Source of the DNA: Brassica napus
Taxonomy: Eukaryota > Streptophyta > Magnoliopsida > Brassicales > Brassicaceae
DNA length: 64,000 bases
NCBI RefSeq assembly: GCF_020379485.1
Contig: NW_026014884.1
Location: 372,001 to 436,000, forward strand
Direction: 5' to 3'
Part shown: positions 29,944 to 40,384 of the stretch, piece after piece
How positions within the stretch are numbered: the stretch's first letter is position 1
How the letters are laid out: every line of letters begins with the position of its first letter
Made by a program: the position numbers and the translations under genes
The notes under the pieces: generated by a model
Databases searched by the model: none
What the model was told of the DNA's origin: nothing
What the model saw: the letters and a program-made list of their open reading frames with translations, nothing else

Positions 29944-31645
29944 ATGGATAGTGGTATGAACATGAACATGAAGGTAGCGGTTTGCTTCAAGGGAACCAAC
30001 TACTTGGTGTGGTCTCGGATGGTGAGAACCACGGTGGGAAGCAAAGGGCTTTGGAAGCACATCACGCCAGGAGAAGCTCCAAAGCTCATTACCCAAGGAG
30101 AAACTGAAGGAGAAGCCGCAAGCAAAGCGGAAGAGAAGTGGCATCAGGAGGACATGTTGGTGATGTCAGTGCTGCATGCTTCACTTGAGCCGGCGATTCT
30201 AGATGCATACAGCTGCTGTGAATCAGCTAAAGAGCTGTGGGATACGTTGAAGAAGGTGTATGGGAATACATCAAACCTGAGCCGTGTGTTTGAGGTGAAG
30301 CAGGCTATAAACAACTTGGTACAAGAGGATATGGAGTTCACCAAGCATCTAGGGAGGTTCAGAACACTCTGGTCCGAGCTGGAGATGTTGAGGCCAAGCA
30401 CTACAGATGCAGATGAGCTCAACAAAAGAAGAGAGCAAGACAAGGTCTTTGGGCTACTCCTCACCATGAATCCGGCTTACAATGGTCTTATCCAACACTT
30501 GCTTAGAGAGGACACACTACCTGATCTTGAAGAAGTGTGCGCAAGGATTCAGAAGGAACAAGGCTCTATTGGGTTGTTTGGAAAGAAAGGAGAGCTATCT
30601 CTCGTAAATCAAGCAACTCAGGAGGAGGGAGGGGAAGCTCCACAAGCACACAAGGCTGCGCATGGGAAGTATGATGAGAGGAGGTTCAATGGGAACTGTG
30701 ATCACTGCAAGAAGCATGGCCACAAGAAGAGCCAATGCTGGATACTCCATCCCCATCTCAAGCCGGCAAAGTTTATGAAGGACAGAGAGGCAAGGGCTAA
30801 TGTCTCAGATGGAGCAAGCGCAAGTGGAGCAGGTACTAGCAAAGGGAAGGAGATAGATGGGCGTGAAGCAGGTGATGGGAGGTCTCTTGTAGCCTACACT
30901 GGAGCCCCAAGCAACCGTGGGAACTATGATCAAGAGTATCTAAGGAAATCCGACCTGGATGCTCTCATTAAGCTCTTCAAGGAGCATGGTAACATTTTTG
31001 GGTATTCCTTTGGTGCTAGGGCTATAGGGAATGATGAGAATCCAACTAGAATTGATAGGATGCATGAAAGTGTGATAGAGATAATAAACCAATCTAGAAC
31101 GGATAGTTTTGCTAGGAATGATCATGCATTCAAACCATCTAGTATACTTGCTCATATTGCTAGAAATGATCATGCATTCAAACCATCTAGTATCCTTGCT
31201 CATATTGCTAGTTCACATACCATTAAGCCTTTAGTAGTTGATTCTGGTGCATCTCATCATATGATAAGTGACACTAGTTTGATTAAAAACATTGTACCAA
31301 TGAATGGAAATGTGATGATAGCTAATGGAGATAAGATACCTATTAGAGGAATAGGAAGTCTTAAACTGTTTGATAAGGAAACTAAAGCCTTTTATATGCC
31401 TGAATTTACTTCAAACTTGTTATCTGTTAAGAAATGTGCTACTGATTTGCAATGCAATGTCATATTCAGTCCTAATGATGTGAAGTTTCAGGATATTAAA
31501 AGCAGCAAGATGATTGGAAAGGGAGTGACTAAAGGAGAATTGTATTTACTTGAAGATCTTGCTCCTGTTTCTAGTTATAGCTGCTCGTTTACTTCTGTTT
31601 CTGGTTCTAGTTTAAGTAAAAATGCATTGTGGCATGCTAGATTAG
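29944..31645 (+). pseudogene. E7 Gag, protease and start of integrase
   Basis: The ATG at 29944 (MDSGMNMNMKVAV) opens a frame that is intact until E8 interrupts it after WHARL. Gag contains the CCHC knuckle at C252, C255, H260 and C265, and protease DSGA begins at D433. Residues 390-421 are a perfect 16-residue tandem duplication (ARNDHAFKPSSILAHI twice), present once in E4. The integrase zinc site is split: its histidines are here and its cysteines are at 49453 onward. A truncated Gag-protease of about 570 residues, ending in a few codons read from the E8 LTR, could still be made. Confidence 0.92.
31111..31206 (+). repeat. 48-bp tandem duplication in E7 between Gag and protease
   Basis: Two adjacent 48-bp units encode the same 16 residues; the second starts at 31159. 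Related elements have one unit. The duplication keeps the frame and lies in the variable spacer upstream of DSGA. Confidence 0.9.
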
Positions 31646-32180
31646 TAAACACTTTTGTGTTTTAGAGAATGATTCAAACAACCAGAGATACATAGATTCA
31701 AAGATTAAAGAGATTAAGAGATTAAGAGATTTTAGGGAGAGAATCAAGAGAGAGACTCAAAACTCCATTAATTATTAAAGATGAGGTTTACAACATACTT
31801 ATATGAGAGAGACAATCAATTTCGAAATCAATCAGATAAGGTAGAGGTTCAGGGCATGTGTAGTCAAAGAGAGCCATCCAAAAGCAGCCAATGGGAGTCT
31901 TCACATGCTTGATCCCTTTGGCATCTTTTACTAGATGCTGTCTACTTTCCAGCCTGTCTCCAGCCTTATCCAGCCCTAAACCTTATCCAGACTGCTCCTC
32001 CCTTATCCATACAGCTCCTTGGTCGTGGCTTTACTCTCCAATGTGAGCCAAGGTAACTTTCCAAGCTTTAACTTAGTTACCACAGTAAAACCAAAGTTAC
32101 TGTGGTAACTCCAAAGTTACTGTCTGTCTCAATCCTCATTCTCTATCAATGTAGTCACTCTTTATTACCTCATCTCAACA
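31646..32180 (-). repeat. 3' LTR of E8 (535 bp)
   Basis: The minus strand runs from TGTTGAGATGAGG to ACAAAAGTGTTTA. Arms TTACCACAGTAA and TTACTGTGGTAA lie at about 32077-32110 around a non-palindromic centre. It has no CCGTAC array. Confidence 0.92.
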
Positions 32181-32322
32181 CTCCCCCTCAAGCTTGACCA
32201 TGTGGAACAAGTCAAGCTTGGAAACCATGAAGACCTCCCTCATTAAAAACCTCACCAAAGAAAACCCATTGGGATAAAACTTTGATGAGGGAAAAAGAGT
32301 GGAGACTCCATGGTTAAGGGGC

Positions 32323-35300
32323 TCAGCTCCTGGGAGTAAGATCAATGAGTCCAAGCCTTGATAGTATGGACTCCATTGTCTTCAATCTCGCTGCCTTAGT
32401 AAACACATCTGCAAGCTGATCTTCACTTCTTGTATAACATGGCAGAATCACTCCTAAGATTATCATCTGCCTCACCTTATGACAATCCACCTCTATGTGC
32501 TTTGTTCTCTCATGAAACACTGAGTTAGAGGCAATGTGGATAGCTGCTTGATTGTCACAATGCATAGTCATAGGAGTACTCTGCTCAATCTCTAGATGCT
32601 TCAAGATCCCCTTGATCCACACCAACTCGTTTGTCAGCTTCAACATGGCTCTATACTCAGCTTCAGCACTTGAACAGGAGATAACCTTCTGCTTCTTACT
32701 CTTCCAAGTTACCAAGTTCCCTCCAATGAATGTACAATACCCAGTAGTTGATCTCCTGTCCACTCTATCTCCTGCCCAATCAGCATCACAATAACCAACC
32801 ACTTCTGTACTGCCATTGCAGCCCATCCAAACTCCTTGTCCAGCCGTCCCACTTAAATACCTCAGTATCCTATCAACCATCTTCCAATGATGGACCTTTG
32901 GCGCCTGCATATGTTGACTCACTTGATTCACAGCGAAGCATATATCTGGCCTAGTAATTGTCAAGTAGATCAGCTTGCCAACCATCTTCCTGTATAGCTT
33001 AGGGTCCTCAAACAGCTGTTTCTCTTCAACCTCCCCCTCACGCAGAACCTTATATCCCTCCTCGAGGGGTGTCTTAGCTATCTTTCCTCCAAGCACATCA
33101 GTCTCCTTCAACATATCCATAGTATACTTCCTTTGAGACATAAACAAACCCTCCTTTGATCTGCATATCTCAATGCCCAGAAAATACTTCATCTCTCCCA
33201 AATCCTTGATGTCAAACACAGATTTGAGAAACTCCTTAGTAGCTTGAATCCCTGCCTTATCACTCCCTGTGATAATCAAATCATCCACATACACTAGAAT
33301 CACAATGATCCCTGAAGGTCCTGTCAAGGTGAAGAGAGTGTGATCTAATTCAGACTTCCTAAAGCCTCTCCCATTGAGTGTTGTACTCAGCTTCCTGTAC
33401 CAAGCTCTAGGTGATTGTTTCAGCCCATATATTGCCTTCTTCAATCTCAAAACATTCCCTGGCTTTACTAGATGCTCAAGACCAGGAGGAGGAAGCATGT
33501 ATACCTCATCTTCTAGCTCACCTTGTAAGAAAGCATTCTTCACATCCATCTGCCACAAATCCCACTCCAAGTTTGTTGCAATGGACAACACAATCCGAAC
33601 TGTATGTAGCTTAGCTACTGGTGCAAAGGTATCAATGTAATCCTCTCCATAGGTCTGTGTAAATCCTCTTGCAACCAATCTGGTCTTCTTCCTATCAATC
33701 TGTCCATTTGCTAGATACTTGATTGTGAAGATCCATCTACTAGATACAGCCCTCTTTCCCTTAGGCAGCTCACTCTCATACCATGTATCATTTTTGATCA
33801 TAGCACCTGCTTCAGTTCCCACTGATTCTTTCCATTCCTTGTCTAACATAGCTTCTTCATAAGTCCTTGGTACATAACTCTCATCCAGACTAATCATAAA
33901 GGCATAATGCTCCTCTCGAAACTCAGCAAAGGAACACACGGCTTGAGAAGGATGCTCCACAGCCTGGGCATTGTAGTACACTCTCGTGTTTACCCAGTTG
34001 GAAGGATCCCTCTTTATCCTTGTGCTCCTCCTCAAAGCTTGAACCTGATCTTCAGTTTGCACACTAGCCGGCTCCACTTGCTCTTCTTCTGAACTGGCCG
34101 GTCTGACTTGTTCTTCTACACTAGACTGAACCTCATCCACTTCTCCACTAGACTGAACCTCATTGTTCTCAACTTCTTGTGATGTATCTTGATCATGAAG
34201 ATCTGAATCCTCTTGGTTTTGCTCTTGCTCACCAGATTCAGTTCCATTCCCCCTCTCATGATCAAGAGGAGTTGTTCTTCCAGCTCCACCACTCTGATTG
34301 GAAGACTCTCTCCTTCCAGTTTCCTGATCCTGGGATAATCCTATCCCAAGCTTCTCTAACAACACTCTCAGTATTGTTGCCTTATCAGATGGAGCTTGAG
34401 ACAAATCCTTCAGATTTTCCCACTCCTTTTCTTCATAATAACCTTTTGTTTCAACAAACTTCACTTCTCTAGATACCATCACTCTCCTTGCTTCAGGATC
34501 ATAGCACTTGTACCCCTTCTGAGTGATAGAGTAACCAATGAACATAGCCTTAGTACTCTTTGCCTCCAGCTTGTTTCTCTGCTCTCCTGGAACCATGACA
34601 TAGCACACACACCCAAAGACACGTAGATGATCAATGACAGGTTTGCTCTTGTTCAACACCTCAAATGGAGACAGATTCTTCAATATCTTGGTTGGAACCC
34701 GATTGATGAGATAGCAAGCAGTCTGCACAGCATCACTCCAAAAACGTTTTGGGACATTTGCATGAAACATCATCGATCTAGCAACCTCCATCAAGTGCCT
34801 GTTCTTCCTCTCAGCTACACCATTCTGCTGTGGTGTATAAGGGCAGCTAGTCTGATGGACAATCCCATGCTTGGCTAGATGATTCTTGAAGGCATTGCTG
34901 ATGTATTCACCTCCATTATCTGATCTCAGTACCTTCACAGTAGCATTGTATTGATTAGATACATATGCTTGGAAGTTCATAAATGCTTCTAGCACCCTAT
35001 CTTTAGATGGAAGCAATGTAAGCCAAGTATACTTAGACTTCTCATCAATGAATGTCACAAAGTACTTCTGGCTATCTCTAGATAAACAAGGAGCCGTCCA
35101 CACATCTGAATGAACTAGATCAAAGCAATGCTCATAAGTAGTTTCTGAAGTTGGAAACACAGTCCTACAATGCTTTCCTAATATGCAAGCCTCACACTCT
35201 AAGTGATTAAATGACATATTAGGCATGATCAATTCAATTGCACGAGCATGAGGATGTCCCAATCTAGCATGCCAAGTCATACTATCACACCTGTCAACAG

Positions 35301-35911
35301 CACTACTTAAGCACACAGAATCAAGGAGTTTAGAATTCTTAGCCATTTGAAGATGGTATAGCTGATTCTTGCTGTCTCCTCTGCCAATAACTCTCCCAGT
35401 CTTCAAATCTTGAAACTCAACTTCATCAGGTCTGAATACTACTTGACAATCAAGATCAATGGTAGCTTTCTTCACAGATAACAGATTTGAAGTGAACCGG
35501 GGCATGTAGAAGGCAGTTGTGTCCTTCTCAAACAGCTTGAGCTTTCCCACTCCTTCTATTGGGATCATAGCACCATTAGGTATCATAACACTCCCTGTTG
35601 CAGCCTTGATCTCACTTATAAGTTTCCTATCACTGATCATATGATGGCTTGCTCCAGAATCAATCACAATGGGTTTAAGAGCTCCGGATTGTACATCATG
35701 TTTCTTGCTTGCTGCTAAAGCTTGTACACGTTCCATGAACACCCTCCATTCCTTCCTGGTGATAGGATCATCAGCTCTACCTTCTTCCTCCTGCTCTCCT
35801 AGTCCCATTGTCTCATTTAGAGAACCACTTATGAGGGCTGAGTGAGAACACTCTCCCACAACTCTCTTCCTACCCTTTCCTATGTTGATATAAGCTTTGG
35901 ATAGCATTCTA
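32323..35911 (-). pseudogene. E8 protease, integrase, RT and RNase H (C-terminal about 1,195 aa)
   Basis: The minus-strand frame is open throughout. Starting from the E9 insertion point it reads MLSKAYINIGKGRKRVVGEC, then protease DSGAS, integrase with its zinc site and DDE motifs, an acidic linker, RT with YVDD, and RNase H ending GLIDLTPRS, as in E6. No internal lesion is visible. It lacks its N-terminal Gag (47880-48574) only because E9 is inserted. About 33 further codons to the right are open but come from the E9 LTR and are not part of the protein. Without a start codon of its own it is called a disrupted gene. Confidence 0.92.
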
Positions 35912-36938
35912 TGTTGACTTGAAGAGTGAAATGGAGCCAAAGGAGAAGTATGGAGGAGTTTGGGTCTGGTGCAAAGATAGGGACAAGATCTTAAGAGATT
36001 GTCTATCAAGGCTTCATGAGGATTTAGAGAAGTCTAGAAGAGTCATGAAGGCTGTACAAAGATAGTGTTTAAGTCCAGGAGGGACTTAGACACCATTTGG
36101 AGATAGTTGGGTGATGGTGCAAAGATAGGGCGTCCCGAGGTTCAGACGGTACGAACGGACCGTGCAAAGTTAGGGCGACCCAAAGCATGATCTGGTTCAT
36201 CTATTGAAGAAGCTTGGTGAACTTGTGCAAATATAGGGCGAGGTACGGACATCAGGTCCGTACCATCAACTGTACGGATGAGCAGGCCGTATCACTTTAC
36301 CCGGATTGACCCGAAATGGAAATGTGCAAACTTAGGGAGCAAGGAGGAGTTATCTGAGCTTGTGACTGTTGGGAATGGATAAGAGAGGAGCTGGGCGTGA
36401 CCTGTTGCTAGCTGGAAAGTAGCTGGTCAAAAGGTAAAGCACCTTTTGACCATGGAACACCACAAGGCTCCATCTTATCCATCAATTTCAAACATGGGCA
36501 ATCTGAACCATCCAAGCTTCTCTTACCAGATTCCTTTAGCCAATCAGAGACCATCACCAAGATTGTGAAGACCAGATCCAAGACTACATCCTAGCCATTC
36601 ATTCTCAAGTCATTTTTAGCCATTAGATTAAGGGTTTATGATTGCAAACTTGTAAAGCCTATATATAAAGGCTATGTGTGGACGTTTTTGTAACCCTTAA
36701 GTGAGTAAGGGGGTTTCCCTTCTCCTTCTCTAATCTGAAACACTTTCTCTTAGTCTCTCTAGTCTCTCATCCTGAATATCTATACACGTTCTCAGTCTGG
36801 TCACTAATCTCTTAAACACTTAGACACACAAACACTCATTAAACTTCCTTTCTCTCAAATCGCTTCCAAGCTCTCTCTCTCTCTTTACCCATTTGGGTTT
36901 CATACACACATACAACCTGAGTACTCTTAAATCTCATA
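35912..36938 (+). repeat. 5' LTR of E9 (1,027 bp)
   Basis: It runs TGTTGACTTGAAGAG...AAATCTCATA (TG...TA). It contains six GTGCAAA(N)2TAGGG-like units (near 35968, 36054, 36116, 36160, 36222 and 36322), GTACGG motifs at 36243-36292 and a TATATATAAA box at 36660-36669. Confidence 0.92.
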
Positions 36939-37002
36939 TGGTATCAGAGCCAGGTTCATTAGAACTTGGTTCCAGCTTCCCCTAAGCTCAAAGCTCACTC
37001 CC

Positions 37003-37330
37003 ATGCCATTTCCAAACCAAGAAGAAGCTTCATGTTCATTTGGCTGTTCAACCTCTTCAAGAAGAAGGTGTGCTCATCAATGGCGTCCAGAAGCTGTTCT
37101 TGGTCGTTCTCCACTCTCTCATGGTCGTCCTGAAGAAAGAAGGCCATTGGAAGCATGTCCAAGCCATTCCCATTCACTGTCCAAGAAGAAAGGTGAAAGC
37201 TTTCAACTTGTACCTGGTATGGCGACTCAAAAATGAAGAGAGGAGGTGTCTTAGGCATGGTGGGTTCAAGAGAAAGGTCCATGAAAGAAGGAGATGTAGG
37301 AGTTGACACCAACAGCTCGGATCTTCCCAT
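37003..37330 (+). pseudogene. Decayed Gag N-terminus in E9
   Basis: A reading frame starting at 37040 encodes FLVVLHSLMVVLKKEGHWKHV, which resembles the Gag start YLVWSRLVKTTIGSKGLWKHI of the full-length elements, at the same distance from the PBS. The rest of Gag, including the knuckle, is absent. E12 has a comparable remnant and E11 an intact Gag, so loss is a likely reading. I would not call this a working protein. Confidence 0.5.
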
Positions 37331-39710
37331 GTACTAAGGAGTTTCAAGGAACTAACACTAGTTCCTTGGCTGTAAGGAAATCTCTTTCTCTTGTATAAAG
37401 CTTGAGTGTATGAACAGGTTGTGATGTTGTGATGTGATTGAAAACTTGTGGATGTTTAAAGATTGCTAGATATGAAATGTTTAGAATCTGTCCCAAGATA
37501 CTTGAGAGTTGTGAATGGTGATTGAGAGTTGTAAAGCTTGCCTCGGTTCTACAATGATTGTATAGGATACTAGATGTGTCTGATCCTGGTTACTTTCATT
37601 GATTGAAACCGAGTAGTATAATAAAGCTTAGAGTGTTGTTGCTGCCTTAGGTTGATGCACTTGGATTCAAGTCTAAGATGCAGTTAAGGCAGAAGTAAAA
37701 ATGGCCTAAGTAACTTGTATTGAATCTGTTTAGATCTTGCATATACTTAGAGAAATTGCTTGCAAAGATTAGAACTTGAATATGTCTTGTGTAATCTGTT
37801 GCAATGCTTGTGATATTGGTGATCAACCTTGATGATATTTCAAGGATTGATTCCAATACCTTTGTGTCTTATCTTTGCTGGAGTTTGAGTGGTGTTTCAG
37901 GTTCACAAGAAGTGTTCTTTGCTCACCATCCACCCAAGTAGAAGAGGAAGACTTTGCCATTGTTAAAGCAATGGAGAAAGACTTGTGTGTATGGCCGGTT
38001 AAGATAGCGCAGCTAGTGATAGTGATGTGCTCCTGGTTCATGGAGACACACAAGTAAAGGTCATCACCTAAGTCTTGGGGAGACTGATGACCTGAAGGCA
38101 TTGGAGCTGAAGGCAATGGCAGATCGGTTGGGTTAAGCGCAGCTGTAGGTAGTGATGCGCTCCCGGTTTGAAGTCTCATTGAGGCTCACTTCAAGCTTGC
38201 ACCTATACTAAGTCAAGTTTGAGGTGAGGATTCAAGTGAGCTATCAGAAGATCCTCTAAGCTCAATGACCTGGTACCTCAAGGCCATTGCAAGCTGATCA
38301 TGTGTAGATGCAGCCGAAGTAGAGGGAAGAAGAAAGCGACTCAATGAGCTTCTAATAAGAAGTACTTGGAGAGTAAGCTGAGGTATCTCCTCAGTGCAAT
38401 GGTGGTTAAGTGGGGAAGTAAGCATCAAGTCTGAAGAAGATGGAGGTGTTCCCACAAGGTTGTTAGTGAGCTTGTGTGATGAAAGGAGAAGCTGTTAAGC
38501 TTAGCAAGTGAGGACTCAAGTGGCGAAATGAAGAGACCACTCCTCACCATCTTAAACAAGGGAGTAAACCTAGTCTCATCTATTTTAATATGTCTTGATA
38601 GGTCTATCTCTTGATTATACTCTGTGCTTTCCCTAATTTACATTAAGAGTTTATAACTTCTAGTAGAATGTCTAGGCTAATTGTTTTGAAAATATTTTGC
38701 TGCTGCATTGTCTTATTGATATTAAGTAATGTCTAGAGTCCAAAAATCTCATGTTCTGTTCATTGCATTGTCTTGTGTATTGCCATAGCTTGAAATCATC
38801 ATGAATGTGTTGTAGAATTGAGTAGAATGTCTCTGCTGCTTGCATCATGATTGATAAGCTATTTTGCATACATAAGCACGTCTCATACTGTCTAAGTTCA
38901 ATCCTGTTGTTATCTGATACTAGTGCCTATGTTTAATCCATTGATGAAAGTCTTGCATCAATTAGAAATTGTCTAAGTTGCTTGCATCATTGGTTTTGAT
39001 TGAAACTGTTGTGCATAGCCTTGATATGGCTCATGGATTGAACCTGTTGCATTCATATAGCTAAAGCTTTAAGATTGTGCATTCATGTAGTAATGCATTT
39101 AAAAATGAGCCTAAATTGCAAATGTACTGATAAGCTTGCATTGCATTTAGAGAACTTAAAATAGAACTTGCATTGTCATTGTTAGAGATTGAAATCTACT
39201 TGTCTTGATTCAGTCCAGTTCTGATTGTTGCTATGCCATAGTTAAATCCATCAGTGATGTCTTATAAGCATTTAGAAGTATGTCTAAGCTATTTAAATCA
39301 TTGGCTTTGATAAAACTAGTGAGCATAAGCATGAATTGAGTCACTCTTGTCGCCTTGATTGCATAAGTATCATCTAGGCTTGTGTTTCATTTGGGTTAAA
39401 TCTATTTCATTCATATAGTGAGTATGTAACCTAATGCATTCATTTATTGTTGCATTTAAAAAAAAAAAAAAAACTGAATTGATTGTCTTTGCTTGATTGT
39501 CTTGATTGTCTAGCTTATTTCAAGTATCATATATTATTGTGGCATTGGTGATCAAACAGGCTGGATAATCTTGGTTTGATTCCAATGGGATGATCTGATC
39601 TTGCATTGAGTTGTGGTGGTGTTAGGTACACAAGGAATGTGATACATGTAACTCGCCAACAACCAAGAATGTAAAGACAAAGGTCTTGTGCCATTGCATA
39701 TCATCACTAG
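37331..39710 (+). other. E9 non-coding interior, first block, with intron-like spacers
   Basis: No open frame of note is present. Two T-rich stretches are bounded by splice-like sites. The first runs from GTAAGG at 37372 to TTTCAG at 37900. The second runs from about GTAAAC at 38564 to GTTAG at 39625. The first matches E12 58847-59481 and the second matches E11 on the minus strand. Between them, near 37995-38165, a segment containing GTGATGTGCTCCTGGTT is repeated in diverged form. An A-run is at about 39459-39474. E10 is inserted at 39710. Confidence 0.55.
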
Positions 39711-40292
39711 TGTTGAGAAGAGTTGAGTATACAAGTGTGAAGTACAAAGGGGTTAAGACTGAAGAGAGTATGTTAAGCATTGGTGTGATGGGAGAGGTTC
39801 ATATTGGCTTGACCGTACAAGGCCGTACAAGGCCGTACGGTCCGTACACATTCAGACAAGTGAAACCTTGACCGCGGTTACAAGGAGTTACCCGTGTAAC
39901 TTATGGGAAGAGAAGGGGCTTTGGCTGATGAAATAAGACCGTTGGAGGATAAGAGAGGCGCGGCTTTACAGGCTGGCACAGCTGGAAAGGCAAGAGCATC
40001 TTTGTCCAAGATCCTAGATGCTCCAAGCATGTGGGAACGCTGATTGGCCGAGTTAAAGAGATCTTATCCTAACCTTGTTGACTTCACATGCTTAGCTCTC
40101 CTTTATGATTTCGAAAACCCTACTGATCTCTCACTATATATTGTAACTCTTGTCATTAATAATAAACATACAGTTCTGAGTTTCCCTTTCTCTTATCATA
40201 CTCTCTCAATCATGATTCTACACTAAACTCTTCATAATCTCTCATAATCTACCCAAGTTCTATCTTAATCATTTCATTCTTAGATTCTTATA
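39711..40292 (+). repeat. 5' LTR of E10 (582 bp)
   Basis: It runs TGTTGAGAAGAGTTGAG...TAGATTCTTATA (TG...TA). CCGTAC occurs at 39813, 39823, 39833 and 39842. A TATATATT box is at 40135-40142, followed by an AT-rich start region. Confidence 0.94.
39813..39849 (+). promoter_or_regulatory. Four phased CCGTAC motifs in E10 U3
   Basis: CCGTACA, CCGTACA, CCGTACG and CCGTACA begin 10, 10 and 9 bp apart, so all lie on one face of the helix. They are about 290 bp upstream of the TATA box. They fit the SBP/SPL consensus CCGTAC(A/G), known from Arabidopsis SPL work. The same array is in the 3' LTR at 45097-45133. Confidence 0.5.
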
Positions 40293-40384
40293 TGGTATCA
40301 GAGCCAGGTTACTCATTTGCTGGTTTCTAAATCTCTAGAGTCTCCATCTTCATTCCTAAACCATCTCTACTCACGGTCACACTC

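Noticed and set aside
35912..36009. N-terminal extension of the E8 pol frame with its own ATG
   Set aside because: The extension is read from the E9 LTR and has no counterpart in any related protein; it is a chance open frame.
39450..39480. A-run that could be the tail of a SINE or LINE
   Set aside because: The matching position in E11 (T-run on the plus strand near 53371) has the same run inside a shared non-coding block, with no target duplication around it.
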